Below, one piece after another: positions 46,040-56,722 of a stretch of 64,000 nucleotides of DNA. The stretch is taken from NCBI RefSeq assembly GCF_019279795.1, contig NC_056747.1:1002155906-1002219905 (forward strand), in the 5' to 3' direction. This DNA is from Protopterus annectens (Eukaryota; Chordata; Ceratodontiformes; Protopteridae). Made by a program: the position numbers and the translations under genes. The notes under the pieces were generated by a model, which saw only the letters and a program-made list of their open reading frames with translations, was not told where the DNA came from and did not search any database. Numbering within the stretch: the first letter of the stretch is position 1; each line of letters begins with the position of its first letter.

Positions 46040-47420
46040 AATATGTAGACTGGTGTCTGAGGAGGTCCACATGCATTGGACTATCTTTCCTTTGAAATGC
46101 TCTCCCACCCCAACTAGGAAGAGTCCATCATCACTGTGGCTAGAAGGGAGTGGTACAGTAAAGGAACAACCCTGTGAAACTAGACAAGGATCCAGCCACC
46201 ACAGAACATGTCTGCATATTCTGGTGAGACAGATGGAAAAATGTATGGGTTGGTATAACATCGACCACTTAACTGCATGAGTCCACTATAACACCCTCAT
46301 GTAGAATATGACATAAAGGACAAAAGTGATAGAGGCTGCCATCAACCCTAAGAGATGCAGGATGCACATGGCTTTGGGTTCTGGTGGGAGAGACCTACTG
46401 ATGCTTCTCGCTGGAGGGTCAAGATTCTCAACCCCAGAAGTCCTGCTGTTTGAAAAGTTGGCTCTACTTAAGTTGCAAAGAGCTCTATTGTCTCAACAGA
46501 ACATTTTTGGGGGACTTTTACATGCTGATTATGATTCCCAGTTGGTTGCAAAGCTGGAGCAAGGTATCCCTAGCTTGAACTAGTAGACTCCTGGTGGAAT
46601 TAGTTATGAGGTAGTCATTCAAATATGGCAACTCCTGGAAGCCCTGCAGACTGAGATGAGCTGTAATCACTGACATGCACCTGGTGAACACCCAGGGGGC
46701 TCTGGTGAGACCAAAGGGCAGGGAACTGAACTAGAAATGACTGCTTCCAAGCTGAAAGCAGAGGAACCTACTGGACCACCTGGATATTTTTATGTGGTAG
46801 TGCATGTCCTGAATGCCTTCTGAGCACATCCAGCCATCCTTCCTCAGAAGAGGTAAGACTGACTGAATCATGATCATCCAGATTTTTGTCTGTTTCACCA
46901 ATTGGTTCAGGTGGCTGAGGTCCTGAATGGTCATAGGTTTCCATTTTTCTTTGGCTCAAAAAGAATCTTGAAAAGATCCCTACTTAGTCGTACAGGATGG
47001 CTCCCTTGTCTAGCAGCTTTTTGGTTTCTTGAACTGCTACCTTCCTTTATGGGGGTGGAATGTCAGGAAATCTTTTTGTGGTTTAAGTAGAAAAAGAAAG
47101 TAAATTATATAGCCTCTGATTATGATTCTCTGCACTCACAAATCCTGGGTGGTGGCTGCCCCAGCTTAGGTGTGGACAGATAATTGCCCCTGACTGCCTC
47201 TAGAATGCAACAGTCAAGCAACCTTTCAGGAGTGCTAGAAGTGTTTTTCAGAAAAGGGGCCCCAAAACCTTTGGTTCTATGGACTACCTCTTCTGTGAGG
47301 GTGACATTCATTGTGATTATTCCTCCCTCTGCCACTAGGGGGCCTGTTACTAAAAGGGTCAGTTGAAGACCCTCTAATTTATGGAAACAGAGCTTATTAC
47401 CTCCCTTCTGATTCCTAGAA
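46040..47420 (-). pseudogene. DIRS reverse transcriptase, copy 1
   Basis: Minus-strand pieces, in several frames: a fingers segment near 46,960 (FFLSQRKMETYDHSG), FKMESLQSVLPLL-like and DMHYHIKISRWSSRFLCF (about 46,760-46,800), SALPFGLTRAPWVFTRCMSV (about 46,660-46,730; motif B region), and a YLNDYLI box in place of YLDD near 46,610. The N-terminal linker frame 47,120-47,335 is open for 71 codons. The catalytic YLDD to YLND change and multiple frame changes make it inactive. Confidence 0.65.
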
Positions 47421-47479
47421 AAGGTCCTTGGGGGTTAGAAAAGTAGATCCCATCAGCAGACATGGTCTTACCACCCTGC

Positions 47480-48905
47480 TCACATTGATACAGTGTTTCC
47501 TTCACTTTGGTCAGAAGCAAGTGGACTCATTATGAGGGGCATTGATAACAGATGTTTTAAAATGCTCTGCAATATCACAGAGATGCATTCAGGAATGCAG
47601 GTGTACAGGATGCTAGTGCCTGCTCATCCCGACATATCAGCCACATTGGATAATAGGCACACAGACATGTTAGAGAGGGACTGTAGAGTAGCCAACTGCA
47701 TTTTTATGGTTTTAGGGGCCCCCGCAGGGTAAGGACCCTGATAGAGAGACTTGGAGAATTTCTTGGCCAAGTCCCTCTGAAAATGTGTTACATGGGCTAA
47801 GCAATTCAGTGCCCTCAATGTGAAGGTTGCTAAGGCATAGACCCACTTTCCAGATCTGTCCAATGCTCTGGACTCCTTATTATGGGATGGACAGCAGAAC
47901 TCTCCTCTGAAAGCTCTTTTTTGTGACCACTGCTACCACAATGGAATCGACTGTGGCACCCTTGCTCCAGTATAGCCTGTCTTGGGGAAGACCAAAATCT
48001 TGTCCAGCTTGCAGGGGATTGGTTTGACTACATCCAGTTCCTCCCATGACTACCATGAGACCACATCCACAGGCATGTCTGCAGATGGGTCTACCCAGGA
48101 AGTAGACAAACCAGTCCCAAAGGTCTTGAGGAAAAATTATTCCTCCTGAGAGGAGGTCATTGGTGGGCAGTCCCCCATTCTGTTTCAATAATTTTAGATT
48201 CTCTCCAAAGGAGATGTCCTCTGGGGGGGGGGGGGGCTTCTTGGAGAATGTTCTTCTTCATTGAAATCAGTATCCTCTGTGATAGATTCCTAGGAAGAGT
48301 CCAAGCACTTCCTTTCACACATATTCTTCTTATATAGTTCCATTGTGGGGGTTTGGGACTCTGAAGCAGATGGGCCTTCCATAATGTAGACTGTCTTGAA
48401 TCCTCTAGGGGATTGCTGTCCAGTGACAATAGGAAGAAGAGGAGGAGCTGAAAGAGTCAGTAGTGGCTGGGACAGTTCAGAGCACAGAAGGGGTACCTGC
48501 CCTCTACACTTAGACAGAACTCTCTCAAACACCTCAAAAGCCAAAGCTGAAACAGAACCCAAAGCTGTCCATGGGTGCTCTGAAGATCCTAACAAGGGCA
48601 GGTTCTGAGATCTGATCTGGTTTGGTTCTGAAGCAGACATGGGAGCCAAGATGTCAAGGGCCAAAGCACGGAGAGGAAAGGAATGGAAGGACCTGAGAGC
48701 ATCAGAGTCGATCCCAATCCCTCAGTGCTAGTACTGGCCTCTCAGCCCAGAAAACTGTTGAGATCCAATGCTGTCATAGTTGACCGAGTAAGAGATAATG
48801 TTGGAGTCAAAGACACCCACACTGTCCACTCCAACACAGATAGTCCCCCATTGATGCTTGGATCAAAGGGCACCAACTCCAAGGGCCAGATCCGTGAATG
48901 AGAGA
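47480..48905 (-). pseudogene. DIRS gag-like ORF, copy 1
   Basis: Minus-strand frames in order: 48,742-49,083 (IWPLELVPFDPSINGGL), 48,290-48,664 (SALAFEVFERVLSKCRG), 48,157-48,429, 47,880-48,188 (FPQDLWDWFVYFLGRPICRH), 47,624-47,863 (ALATFTLRALNCLAHVTHF, PKTIKMQLATLQSLSNMSVC). The last frame resembles the C-terminal helical region of DIRS gag. The first frame runs across the LINE boundary near 48,906. Repeated frame changes. It would be the structural nucleoprotein of the element. Confidence 0.6.
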
Positions 48906-50048
48906 CTTGTAGAGGAGAAAGAGGGACAGCACAATATCTGCAGACTTCACCATCAATAATAACCTTAACTTTGACATCCACATCAACAATACTATAAAGA
49001 CTGTCAACAAAAAAATTGGCACTCTCTATAGGATTAAATGCTTTCTTTCTCCTACTGCTAAAACTACTATCGCCCACACTCACTTGATCTCTACTCTCCT
49101 TTATGCCTCAGCCATTTTTACTAATCTCTCCAAGAATAATCTCAGCAAACTAGAAATGTCCTATAATAACATTGCTAGATTTGCTACAGGCAACCCATTT
49201 CAAACCCACCATTGTATAAACTTAAACCAGCTAGGATGGTTAGAACTTCAACACCTGATTAAATTTCACCAACTAACCATTGCCCACAACATTGTCTATA
49301 AACCTTCCAGCACTCCAAGTTTAACAAACCTCATTACCTCCTATAAAAATCTGAAATCCTTACGCTCCTCACACAAACTTCTTGTACACACCTCTAAACC
49401 CCATAACAGGGCTGGGGATTCTCTCTTCTCTAATACTTGTTGGCAAATCCTGGAATCTTCTCCCTAGTGACCTAACTTCACTCACCTCTTTATCTCTCTT
49501 TAAAAACAGACTTAAACTCTACCTCAAATCATACTGGCTATGCCCCTGTGCCAAACCTGACTAGTCCTATACCTCTACAAACTCAACTTAACCTATCTAG
49601 TCCTTACTATCCTCTGTTACATCTTCCATCTGACTATACTTTTCTTATCTACCTTTTTCTACATTATTTATATCCTCTTTACATACCTTTTCTTAAGTAA
49701 ATCCATTCTATCATCACTACACATCCAACTTCCTTTTCTCTATTTCCAACCTAACCTGTACTATGTCTCCATACACTCTATTCATACTAGTTTTTTAACT
49801 CTTAACCTCAGTGTACATCCTTTTAAATCCTCCAGGTTTTTACTACACTGTACCATTGTTCAATTACTTTTTTACTATGATAATTGCTATTTTTTTATTA
49901 TTATAATACCTGATGTTTGTGTATTGTTTGTACTTATACTTTTGAAACATGTCTTTGGAGCTTTTCTCCCCGGGCCTCTACTGAAAATGGACATATATCC
50001 AGTTAGACTAGCCCGGTCAACAAATGTAAAATAAAGCGAAAATAAAAA
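48906..50048 (+). mobile_element. L2-like LINE, 3' part, inserted in DIRS gag
   Basis: The C-terminal RT region is followed by about 480 bp of untranslated sequence and a 3' terminus (CTTTGGAGCTTTTCTCCCCG, CCCGGTCAACAAATG, then AATAAAG and A-rich). The same terminus is on the SINEs at 11.4 and 53.8 kb. The left edge is set where the DIRS frame gives way to LINE coding sequence, to within about 30 bp. No target duplication was found. Confidence 0.75.
48930..49564 (+). pseudogene. L2-like LINE ORF2 C-terminus
   Basis: Read in three frames: TVNKKIGTLYRIKCFLSPTA (about 48,993-49,055), then 49,084-49,467 (STLLYASAIFTNLSKNNLSK, ARFATGNP, QLGWLELQHLIKFHQLTIAH), then 49,382-49,564 (RAGDSLFSN, LTSLSLFKNRLKLYL). 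This is the layout of the post-RT region of L2/CR1-group polymerases (ISTLLYA..., W..L......LN..., SLS.FK..LK..L). The palm with the catalytic residues is absent through truncation. Confidence 0.7.
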
Positions 50049-50830
50049 AGCTCCTGGCCCCTAATGGTGGTGAATGCAGGGAGGACCCCTAACTGAATCT
50101 TGGTTCTCTAAAATTTCATTATCCTGTCCATTTCAGCCTCAGACAGCGTCCTCAATGAGTGCACCAACCATATGGATGAAGCCATTAAAAGTGGCTTGGA
50201 GGTGAGATGAAAGTACCTGTCCCAGAGGAAGGGAGTTTGGAGCACAGGACTGACAAGTTCTTGTTTAAATCTAGATTCCTTGAAGGGAGGAGTTGGAGAT
50301 CAGATCCTAATAGACTCAGAAGGGATCAGACCTTAGAAAGCTTTGGTGCAGGACTCAATGGGCCCAAAGGATCAGGAGACCTCTTTCTTTATTCCTTCTC
50401 ATGGGACCATGGGGCTTCTCTGAGGATTTTTTTTTCCCTTGCTCTTTTGCCTTAACTTTCTAATGGAAGCACAGCAGACTACAAAGAGATCACATCCCTG
50501 TTGGGGCTGGGAGAAGACCCTTGAGAGCCAGTTTGAAGTGAAGGGTGGAAAATGTTCTAGCCCCAAATGCTGAGAAACAGAACAGCCCACATCAAGATGA
50601 GAAACCCCAAAATAATAAATGCACTTGAAGTATATAACCTGGGTGGTGGGTCCACATGAGACACACTTCTTGAATCACTAGACCTTGTTAGACAAGATGA
50701 CCTACATGAGAAACAGCACAGACACACTGCAAAAAGAGCATCACATAGGATATTAGTCCAACAACTAACTCTCAGCAACTACTACAAGACTATCAAATCT
50801 ATCAAAACCAGCAGATTCAGAGAAAATAGG
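50049..50830 (-). pseudogene. Possible 5' part of DIRS gag beyond the LINE
   Basis: The minus strand in broken frames reads SPDPLGPLSPAPKLSK and LCSKLPSSGTGTFI (50,200-50,400). It is rich in Ser and Pro, as gag N-terminal regions of this family are, and sits where the interrupted gag would continue. Evidence is positional only. Confidence 0.3.
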
Positions 50831-50838
50831 TAAAGCTG

Positions 50839-50875
50839 TTTTTTTTTTTTTTTTTTTTTTTGGGGGGGGGGGGGG
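50839..50875. repeat. T23-G14 homopolymer pair
   Basis: 23 T directly followed by 14 G. A shorter G-run (about 14 G) is also present at 48,223-48,236. Such runs are prone to length error in sequencing. Confidence 0.9.
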
Positions 50876-51372
50876 TAATATACTTGTCTTCCATATATGG
50901 AAATACAATAAATTGTAAAGAAAGGAAGATGGTAGATAATATCAACATACTATCTGAAACAAGTGTACCAAAAACTAAGTACTTATCTGCCCAATAAATG
51001 ACAAAAGTAACACTGGGGCAGGGACCACATCTGAAGCATTTGAGAAGCAAAGGAGATCTGAGTTATTCAGATGACAGAGGGGAAGTATGGGTACAGGAGG
51101 AGACTGAGTCTTGGATCCAAAAGTTTAAAGCTGCTGACATCAGGGTCATATGGATCTGATATACCCATTAGCTGAGAACAGATGGTAGAGACAACATCAG
51201 ATCCGAAGGTAATTTCCTTAATCAAATTCCACTGGTTGGCAAGTCAGATTATCATCATTCTTTTTTTCCTTTTCTGTTTCTTTCTCCTTTTCTACTTCTG
51301 TGACTGCAGATACATATGCTTTAGTGTCCTGAAAAGTGATATGAAATCCAAGTTAATTTTCTTAATCACAAT
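50876..51372. other. No recognisable gene
   Basis: Nothing recognised between the homopolymer pair and the copied CR1 segment. Confidence 0.4.
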
Positions 51373-51467
51373 TTTAGCTCGAGGCCATGATTTTGACAAC
51401 AGGTAACCGTCTCATTGAGACTCTTTTGGATAAAGTCTGTGTCAGACAGTTTGTCAATTATAGCCCC
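51373..51467 (-). repeat. 95-bp isolated copy of CR1 ORF2 interior
   Basis: Identical by eye to 52,580-52,674 of the neighbouring CR1 (offset 1,207 bp), including variants not shared with the other CR1 copies (AGCTCGAGGCC, CAGGTAACCGTCTC, GTCAGACAGTTTGTC). It has no CR1 3' end and no CR1 sequence on either side. The donor lies 1.1 kb to the right in the same orientation. Confidence 0.9.
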
Positions 51468-51780
51468 CCTACATTCTCTGTCTCTCTGTCTTTCTCTTGA
51501 TGTAATTCACGCAGACATTTGAATTTTCAGCTTCAGATTTTAAAACAAATGAAGGCCTGATATACTTCAAGTCAGGTTATAAATGTGATCCTTTAAAATA
51601 AACAAAACTGGTGGCAGGATGTCATTATTACATTTTGTAGAGATTTGTTTCTTAACTGAAAAATAGTTGTACTAGAATGCAAAATTCATTCAAAGCTGTT
51701 ACACCAATCAAGTTTTCAATTGCAAATTAAACTCTTTTCTTCTTACTTATTACATTTTGATCACAAACAGTGCCATACTC
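51468..51780. other. No recognisable gene
   Basis: Includes a (TCTG)n-like tract, CTCTGTCTCTCTGTC, at about 51,476-51,491. Nothing else recognised. Confidence 0.4.
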
Positions 51781-51875
51781 TTAGGTTCCTAGGTTCATAG
51801 GTAGGTACTAGGCTATCTGCCCGAAGGCATTTATAAGCCTAGCCAGAATGTGTTGGCTTTCGCCGCCCCCTTAGA

Positions 51876-53595
51876 TTAGTTCCCTGTGCCTATGTCCAGC
51901 AGAGCTACTGAAGTGATCCCCAGGGTAAACTTTCTGTTTCCCATCCACTCTTCACGGTTTATCTTGAAGAGTGCTAGCGAGGAGCTCTGCCTAATGTAGA
52001 TTGGAATCTTGTTCCAAAGCATGGGAAGTCTCTGTGACAGGAATCTATCCCTCCAGCATGTCCTATTTATTGTTGTGGTGAGGTTTAGATCCCTAGAGCA
52101 TGTGGCTCGAGGGGAAAAGGTTTTCTTTAGGTGGAGCATGTCCATCAATTATGGGTTAGACATGGCCTTGTATGTCAGACAGAGATCACCTCTGAGCAGG
52201 TGGTATGCAACTGAGTACAGCTGGAGTTTCTTCAGTTGAGCTGCATAGAGCATCTGTTTGAGGCTAGTGATCCTCTTGATGAGGTACTTCTATGTTCTTT
52301 CCAGCTGTTGCAGGTGTCTTGTAAGGTACATCCCAAATGGGGCTTTGTACTCTATGATGGGTCTGATGAGTGATGAGTAGAGGGGAACAATGACCTCTTT
52401 TGATCTGGATGCAAACCCTTTTGTGATTAGGTGGGCCACGTAGAAGGATTTTCTAACCACTTTGGCAATGGGTTTCCAGATCCCTTATTACATTTTCCGT
52501 ATTTAGGGTACTACCACCTATGTGGTAGTTTGTGGGTACTTTGCTATTTCCAAAGGGAATAACTATGCACTTTTTGGCATTTAGCTCGAGGCCATGATTT
52601 TGACAACAGGTAACCGTCTCATTGAGACTCTTTTGGATAAAGTCTGTGTCAGACAGTTTGTCAATTATAGCCCCTAGTTTGCAGTCGTCTGCGAACTTGG
52701 TGAGCCATAGTCCTCTTGTGCTTGTCTGCACTTCTGAGAAGTATACGCCAAACAGGTGGGGTCCTAGGACTGAGCCCTGGAGAATGCCACTTGTAACCGG
52801 TTTAGAGTCAGACCTAGCTCCCACAACTCTCACCATGTGGGTTCTGTCCATGAGCCAATTGGCAACCCATCTTGTGACATAGGGGTTTATGGGGTTTTTG
52901 TTCAGGCTGGTGAGCTTGTCTATAATACCAGAATGGGGAATGGTGTTGAAGGCCTTTGCAAGGTCTAGGTAGGCTGTGTGTACCATCTTTCTCTCGTCTA
53001 TAACCTTGTTAACTGTCTCAAAGAAGTCCACCAGGTTTAGGAGGCATGATCTGCCCTTAACAAAGCCGAACTGGGTAGTGTCCAGTGTTTGCAGGTTCCC
53101 AATGTCTCTGTTAATGAGTTCCATGATAATGCACTCCATAGCCTTGCAGACCAAGCTGGTCAGGCTTATAGGGCAATAGTTCCCGGGGTCTGTTGTGGCT
53201 CCACCTTTGTGGAGCAGAATAACTGTTGCTGTGCACCACTCTATGGGTACGTAGCCTGTGGAGAGGCTGAGTTTGAACAGTGTGTTTAGGTGAGGGGTTA
53301 GTTCGTCTTTAAGCTCATGTAGGACGCAGCCTGGGACACCGTCCGGTCCCATTGATGCTATGTTTTTGGCTTTGGAGAGGGCTATTTTAACCTGGCTATC
53401 TGTGATTTCAGGGGCTCTACATTCTTCTGGTATGGTTATGGGCCCTTTTGGGGGTGAGAGTGGGGTGACGTTTGCACTGAACCTGTCTGCCAGGATGTTG
53501 GCAATATTGGTTTGTTCAGTGTATTTTGTGCCATTCTGCACTAACTCCGAGCAGATATGAGCATTGCCACTTAGATTCTTGACATAGCTAAACAA
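51876..53595 (-). pseudogene. CR1 ORF2 reverse transcriptase and C-terminus
   Basis: A long frame at 52,453-53,595 (380 codons) contains SKAKNIASMGPDGVPGCVLH, LLHKGGATTDPGNYCPISLT, QFGFVKGRSCLLNLVDFFET, motif A (AYLDLAKAFNTI), motif B with GVPQG changed to GILQG, motif C (KFADDCKL) and LNAKKCIVIPFG. The frame ends at a deletion near 52,488. The C-terminus reads on in 51,876-52,148 (RDRFLSQRLPMLWNKIPIYI). It copies CR1 RNA in an intact element; broken here. Confidence 0.9.
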
Positions 53596-53735
53596 TGCCT
53601 TGTGGTTATCTTTGGATCCTTGGCAAGTTTTCTTTCAAAGCTCACCTTGGATGATTTTATGAGGGATCGTAGTTTCTTGCTGATACTGATCAGGGATGTC
53701 TTCCCTTCTTGGGATTTTACTCTTTTCTGTACTAG

Positions 53736-53800
53736 TTTGCAAGGTCTAGGTAGGCTGTGTGTACCACCTTTCTCTCGTCTATAACCTTGTTAACTGTCTC
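53736..53800 (-). repeat. 65-bp copy of CR1 interior joined to the SINE
   Basis: Matches 52,955-53,019 with a single mismatch (T/C at donor position ~52,986), including variants private to this CR1 copy. It sits directly before the SINE start, inside the same insertion. The leading TTT is shared with the target site. Confidence 0.9.
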
Positions 53801-54077
53801 GGCAGTTGGGCGGCACAGTGGTGCAGCGGTTAACGTTGTCGCCTCACAGCAAGAGGTTCTCCGGTTCGATTCTCGGCTGGGGTGCCTTCTGTGTGGAGTT
53901 TGCATGTTCTCCCTGTGTTCGCGTGGGTTTCCTCCGGGTACTCCAGTTTCCTCCCACATTCCAAAGACATGCATTTGGAGCATTTCTCCCCGAGCCTCCA
54001 CTGAAAACAGGATCTGTGGAACCTAGTCGGACATTCCCGGTCAACAAATGCTAAATAAAATAAAATAAATAAATAAG
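53801..54077 (+). mobile_element. tRNA-headed SINE with L2-type tail, best-preserved copy
   Basis: The head GGGCGGCACAGTGGTGCAGC, box B GGTTCGATTCTC and TCTGTGTGGAGTTTGCATG end at CCAAAGACATGC (53,972). The tail, GGAGCATTTCTCCCCGAGCC to GGTCAACAAATGCTAAATAA, is that of the L2-like LINE. An AAATAAAATAAATAAATAA end follows. The whole insertion with the 65-bp CR1 piece is flanked only by GTTT (53,735-53,738 and 54,078-54,081). Confidence 0.92.
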
Positions 54078-54282
54078 GTTTCCTCCTTCTATTGTATAGC
54101 TTGTTTATGGCAGGGGTCCACCAGACTGTTTTCCTTTACTTAGAGGAGTGAGTCTTGGTTTTGCTTGGGATAGCACGATACATGCATTCTTGTAGGTGCT
54201 TGTAGAATGCATTAGTAAAGGATTTTGCAGCTTGGACAGTGTTATCCTTTAGCATGGGGGCTTTAAAACTTTCCACCTCTGT

Positions 54283-55020
54283 CTAAAGTAACATGAACTT
54301 TGCTTTTGAAAAGTTTTTCATGGTGGTTTCCTTGTCCAGGGGTGGGGGTGGAATGTGGATATCCAAAGTGATTTGTTTGTGGTCAGATCTAACCAGAGAG
54401 GTTGACCTCTGGTGTGGAACACCAGTCTCCCATGTTGGTGATGACCAGGTCCAATATGTTGTCACCTCTGGTGGGAGTGTTGACCAGTTCCACGGCATTT
54501 GAGTTTATAAATTCTAGGAAATGTTGGGCAAGGGAGTTAGTACTTGAGTAGTTCTCTCAGTTAATGTTTGGGTAGTTGAAATAACCCAATATTAGGGTGT
54601 TTGGTAGGACCTTTATGTTACCCAGTGTTTCCAGAAATGCGGAATGGGGGTCCTGGGACATGGTGGGTGATCTGTAGCAAGCTACAATTTGATTTGCAGT
54701 TTTGCCCGTTGTTGGTTGCACATGAATAATCTCTGAAGCGTTGTGCTGTGCCACTAACCTGGAGGTGTGGGTATCCTTGATGAATATGGATACTCCCCCG
54801 TCTTTTGTATTTCGGTCTGGGTTCTGTGGCTGAAATGTATGGTATGAGTTGTAGCCTGGTAGTGCTGGGGTGCTCTCTGGAGCCTTAAACCAGGTTTCTG
54901 TTACTGCACATATATTGATTTTCTCCATACTGAGGAGTTCCTCGAGTGCGTGCATTTTGAGGTTTAGACTTCTGGCATTGAGTAGTATTACTCTCAGATT
55001 TTTGTTACTTGTGCTATTTA
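54283..55020 (-). pseudogene. CR1 ORF2 endonuclease
   Basis: Frame 54,557-54,955 reads MHALEELLSMEKINICAVTE and W (catalytic ETW), VACYRSPTMSQDP and LILGYFNYPNIN, where GDFN has become GYFN, so the catalytic Asp is lost. Frame 54,283-54,498 carries the end (LVRSDHKQITLDIH, the terminal Asp-His). The RIL/LLNAR start is near 55,000. The upstream ORF1 stop overlaps this region. Confidence 0.88.
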
Positions 55021-55982
55021 CGGCAATGGGTTTGTCTTTTGAGCCTTGCCTAAAAAAGGCACTATGGGGGTGGCAAGTACCTTGGCCAGTATTCGAACGC
55101 CTAAGGATGACAGGTGCAAGACGTCTCTAGTGAAGCAGCACGGCTTGTTGAGCATGTCATCCCAGGCATGAGACACTGGATCCCCTTTGAATGACGCCAG
55201 AAACTTAGCCAATTGTTGAAATTGATAATTTTTTTCTTTATACCGTGGTATCATTCTTGGTGAGGGCAGGATGCTACTCAGAGTCAGGGTCATACTGGCC
55301 TGGGCTACGTGATCAGAGAGCTCTTCCATGTCTCTTTTCATGTAGTCCAGAGAGGTACTGCTCAGGTCATTCACACCAACATGGACAATGACAGAGTCAT
55401 ATTTGTACTTGTTCTGGAGTAACCTGAGTGCTTGGGTTATGTGGCGGATCCTGGCACAGTAACCTTCTCCTTATTCAGCCTAGTGAGTGGGACATCAGTG
55501 TGCCTGACTATAGAGTCACCTATTACTAGTATGTTGGATATGTTATTTTGCCTTGAGGGCTGTGATTGCGTGGCACACTGGTTTTGTGAAGTATGTGTTT
55601 CATGGTTTGTGTTGGGGGGTGGAGGCTGCTTGGATGTCTGCTTTGGATGGCTCTGTTGCTTTTGCATATTTTTATTTAGAGTCTCCAAGTATGTTTTCAT
55701 GTATTTACGTGTGTTTTTTGCCGGTGCTGGTTTAATGGGTCTATATGAGACTGGTGGTGTGATGCCAGTATTTCCCTTCTCCTCTTGACTGTCTGATCCA
55801 GTCTTGGGTTGAGAGAGCTTAGCCTCCAGTTTGGCTGTATAATTGCATCTCTCACATGTATTAGTGTTTGGTGGTAGGAGGAGAGGGTTGTCTATGTACA
55901 TGAGGCAGTTGTAACATTGCCTCAGAATGCCCAGATTCACCAGTTGGACTGGAGAGTACACCTGAAACTGCCCTTTGGACAT
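55018..55982 (-). pseudogene. CR1 ORF1: zinc-finger region plus SGNH esterase
   Basis: Frame 55,437-55,982 starts MSKGQFQVYSP. It has two Cys pairs (CYNC and CERC, residues ~23-45), a Pro/Gln/Asn-rich linker, and NILVIGDSIVRH, the GDS block of an SGNH esterase. After a frame change near 55,440, frame 55,018-55,374 continues with the SVIVHVGVNDL block (GxND) and ends in a DVLHLSSLG block with the catalytic Asp-His. All three catalytic blocks are present. ORF1 esterases are known in CR1 LINEs; their role is not settled. Confidence 0.85.
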
Positions 55983-56000
55983 GCCCGGATAGGTAAAGTA

Positions 56001-56664
56001 AACTATTTTACTGGATGGCTGGTAAGGTCGAATAGGGAGCCTTGTCCTTCTGTAGTTCTAGGGTTTATAAATGCTTGCTATGAGTTTTGAGCAAGTGCTG
56101 GGCTGAGAAATGAATGGCTTGAGTGCTTAAGTTGAAAGTTTGTCTAGTTCCAAGGGAAAAAATTGAAGAGAAGACTTTATGGAGCCAGGAATAGTTATAC
56201 GCTAGCTAATTGCCACTGCCCAGCGTGCAAAACTGGGCAAATGCAGTTTTTATAGCAGGGAAATGAAAGAGATAGAAATTAGCCCAAAATGGCCAATAAA
56301 CTACTACTTTCTGGGTTGAAACCACTTCTCTAGGGACAGATAGGCTGCTCAAAGCTCCCCTCTCTCACAGGTGAACAGAGAAACTTCCTTCTATCCAAGT
56401 AAGGTATGGGCAAACACAAAGATTTGTAACTCAGCCCTGAATTCAGCACTAACCTGAAAACTGGACTATAATAGCTTAGAAAGGCGGGAAACAAGTATAT
56501 ATTTTTTTCAGAAAATAAAGCAGATACAATCAAAAAAACACTTTAAATGTGCATAAAAAGATGCTTATAGTTATATATCTCAATTCAAAGTTGTAGTCAA
56601 TGCTCCTAGTAATAAAGTAGGAAGAAACACAAATACAGTAAAAGCAGATGAATAAAGTGCAATT

Positions 56665-56668
<4 letters not shown>
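56001..56668. other. No recognisable gene; possible CR1 5' untranslated region
   Basis: Continuous with the CR1 ORF1 start. There is no second copy in the window with which to define the 5' end. Confidence 0.4.

Positions 56669-56722
<54 letters not shown>

Larger units (their letters stand above)
41745..50830 (-). mobile_element. DIRS-like retrotransposon, copy 1, split by two CR1 copies and an L2-like LINE
   Basis: From right to left on the minus strand: a gag-like region (50.8-47.5 kb, interrupted by a LINE at 48.9-50.05 kb), RT (47.4-46.04 kb), CR1, RNase H and linker (44.6-43.83 kb), CR1, tyrosine recombinase (42.5-41.76 kb). The domain order and motifs match copy 2 at 6.5-11.2 kb. Terminal repeats were not identified. 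All ORFs are broken. Confidence 0.8.
51781..56000 (-). mobile_element. CR1-like LINE, longest copy with ORF1 and ORF2, interrupted by a SINE
   Basis: The 3' end (TTCCTAGGTTCATAGGTAGG) is at the left. ORF2 and ORF1 follow to about 55,985; the 5' untranslated region probably extends further right, to an unknown point. A 340-bp chimeric insertion lies at 53,739-54,077 and a ~45-bp deletion near 52,488. ORF1 carries an esterase domain, which places it in the CR1 clade. All frames are broken. Confidence 0.9.

Noticed and set aside
53806-53880. A functional tRNA gene, suggested by the B box GGTTCGATTC
   Set aside because: There is no cloverleaf or anticodon stem, and the sequence continues into a SINE body with a LINE tail.
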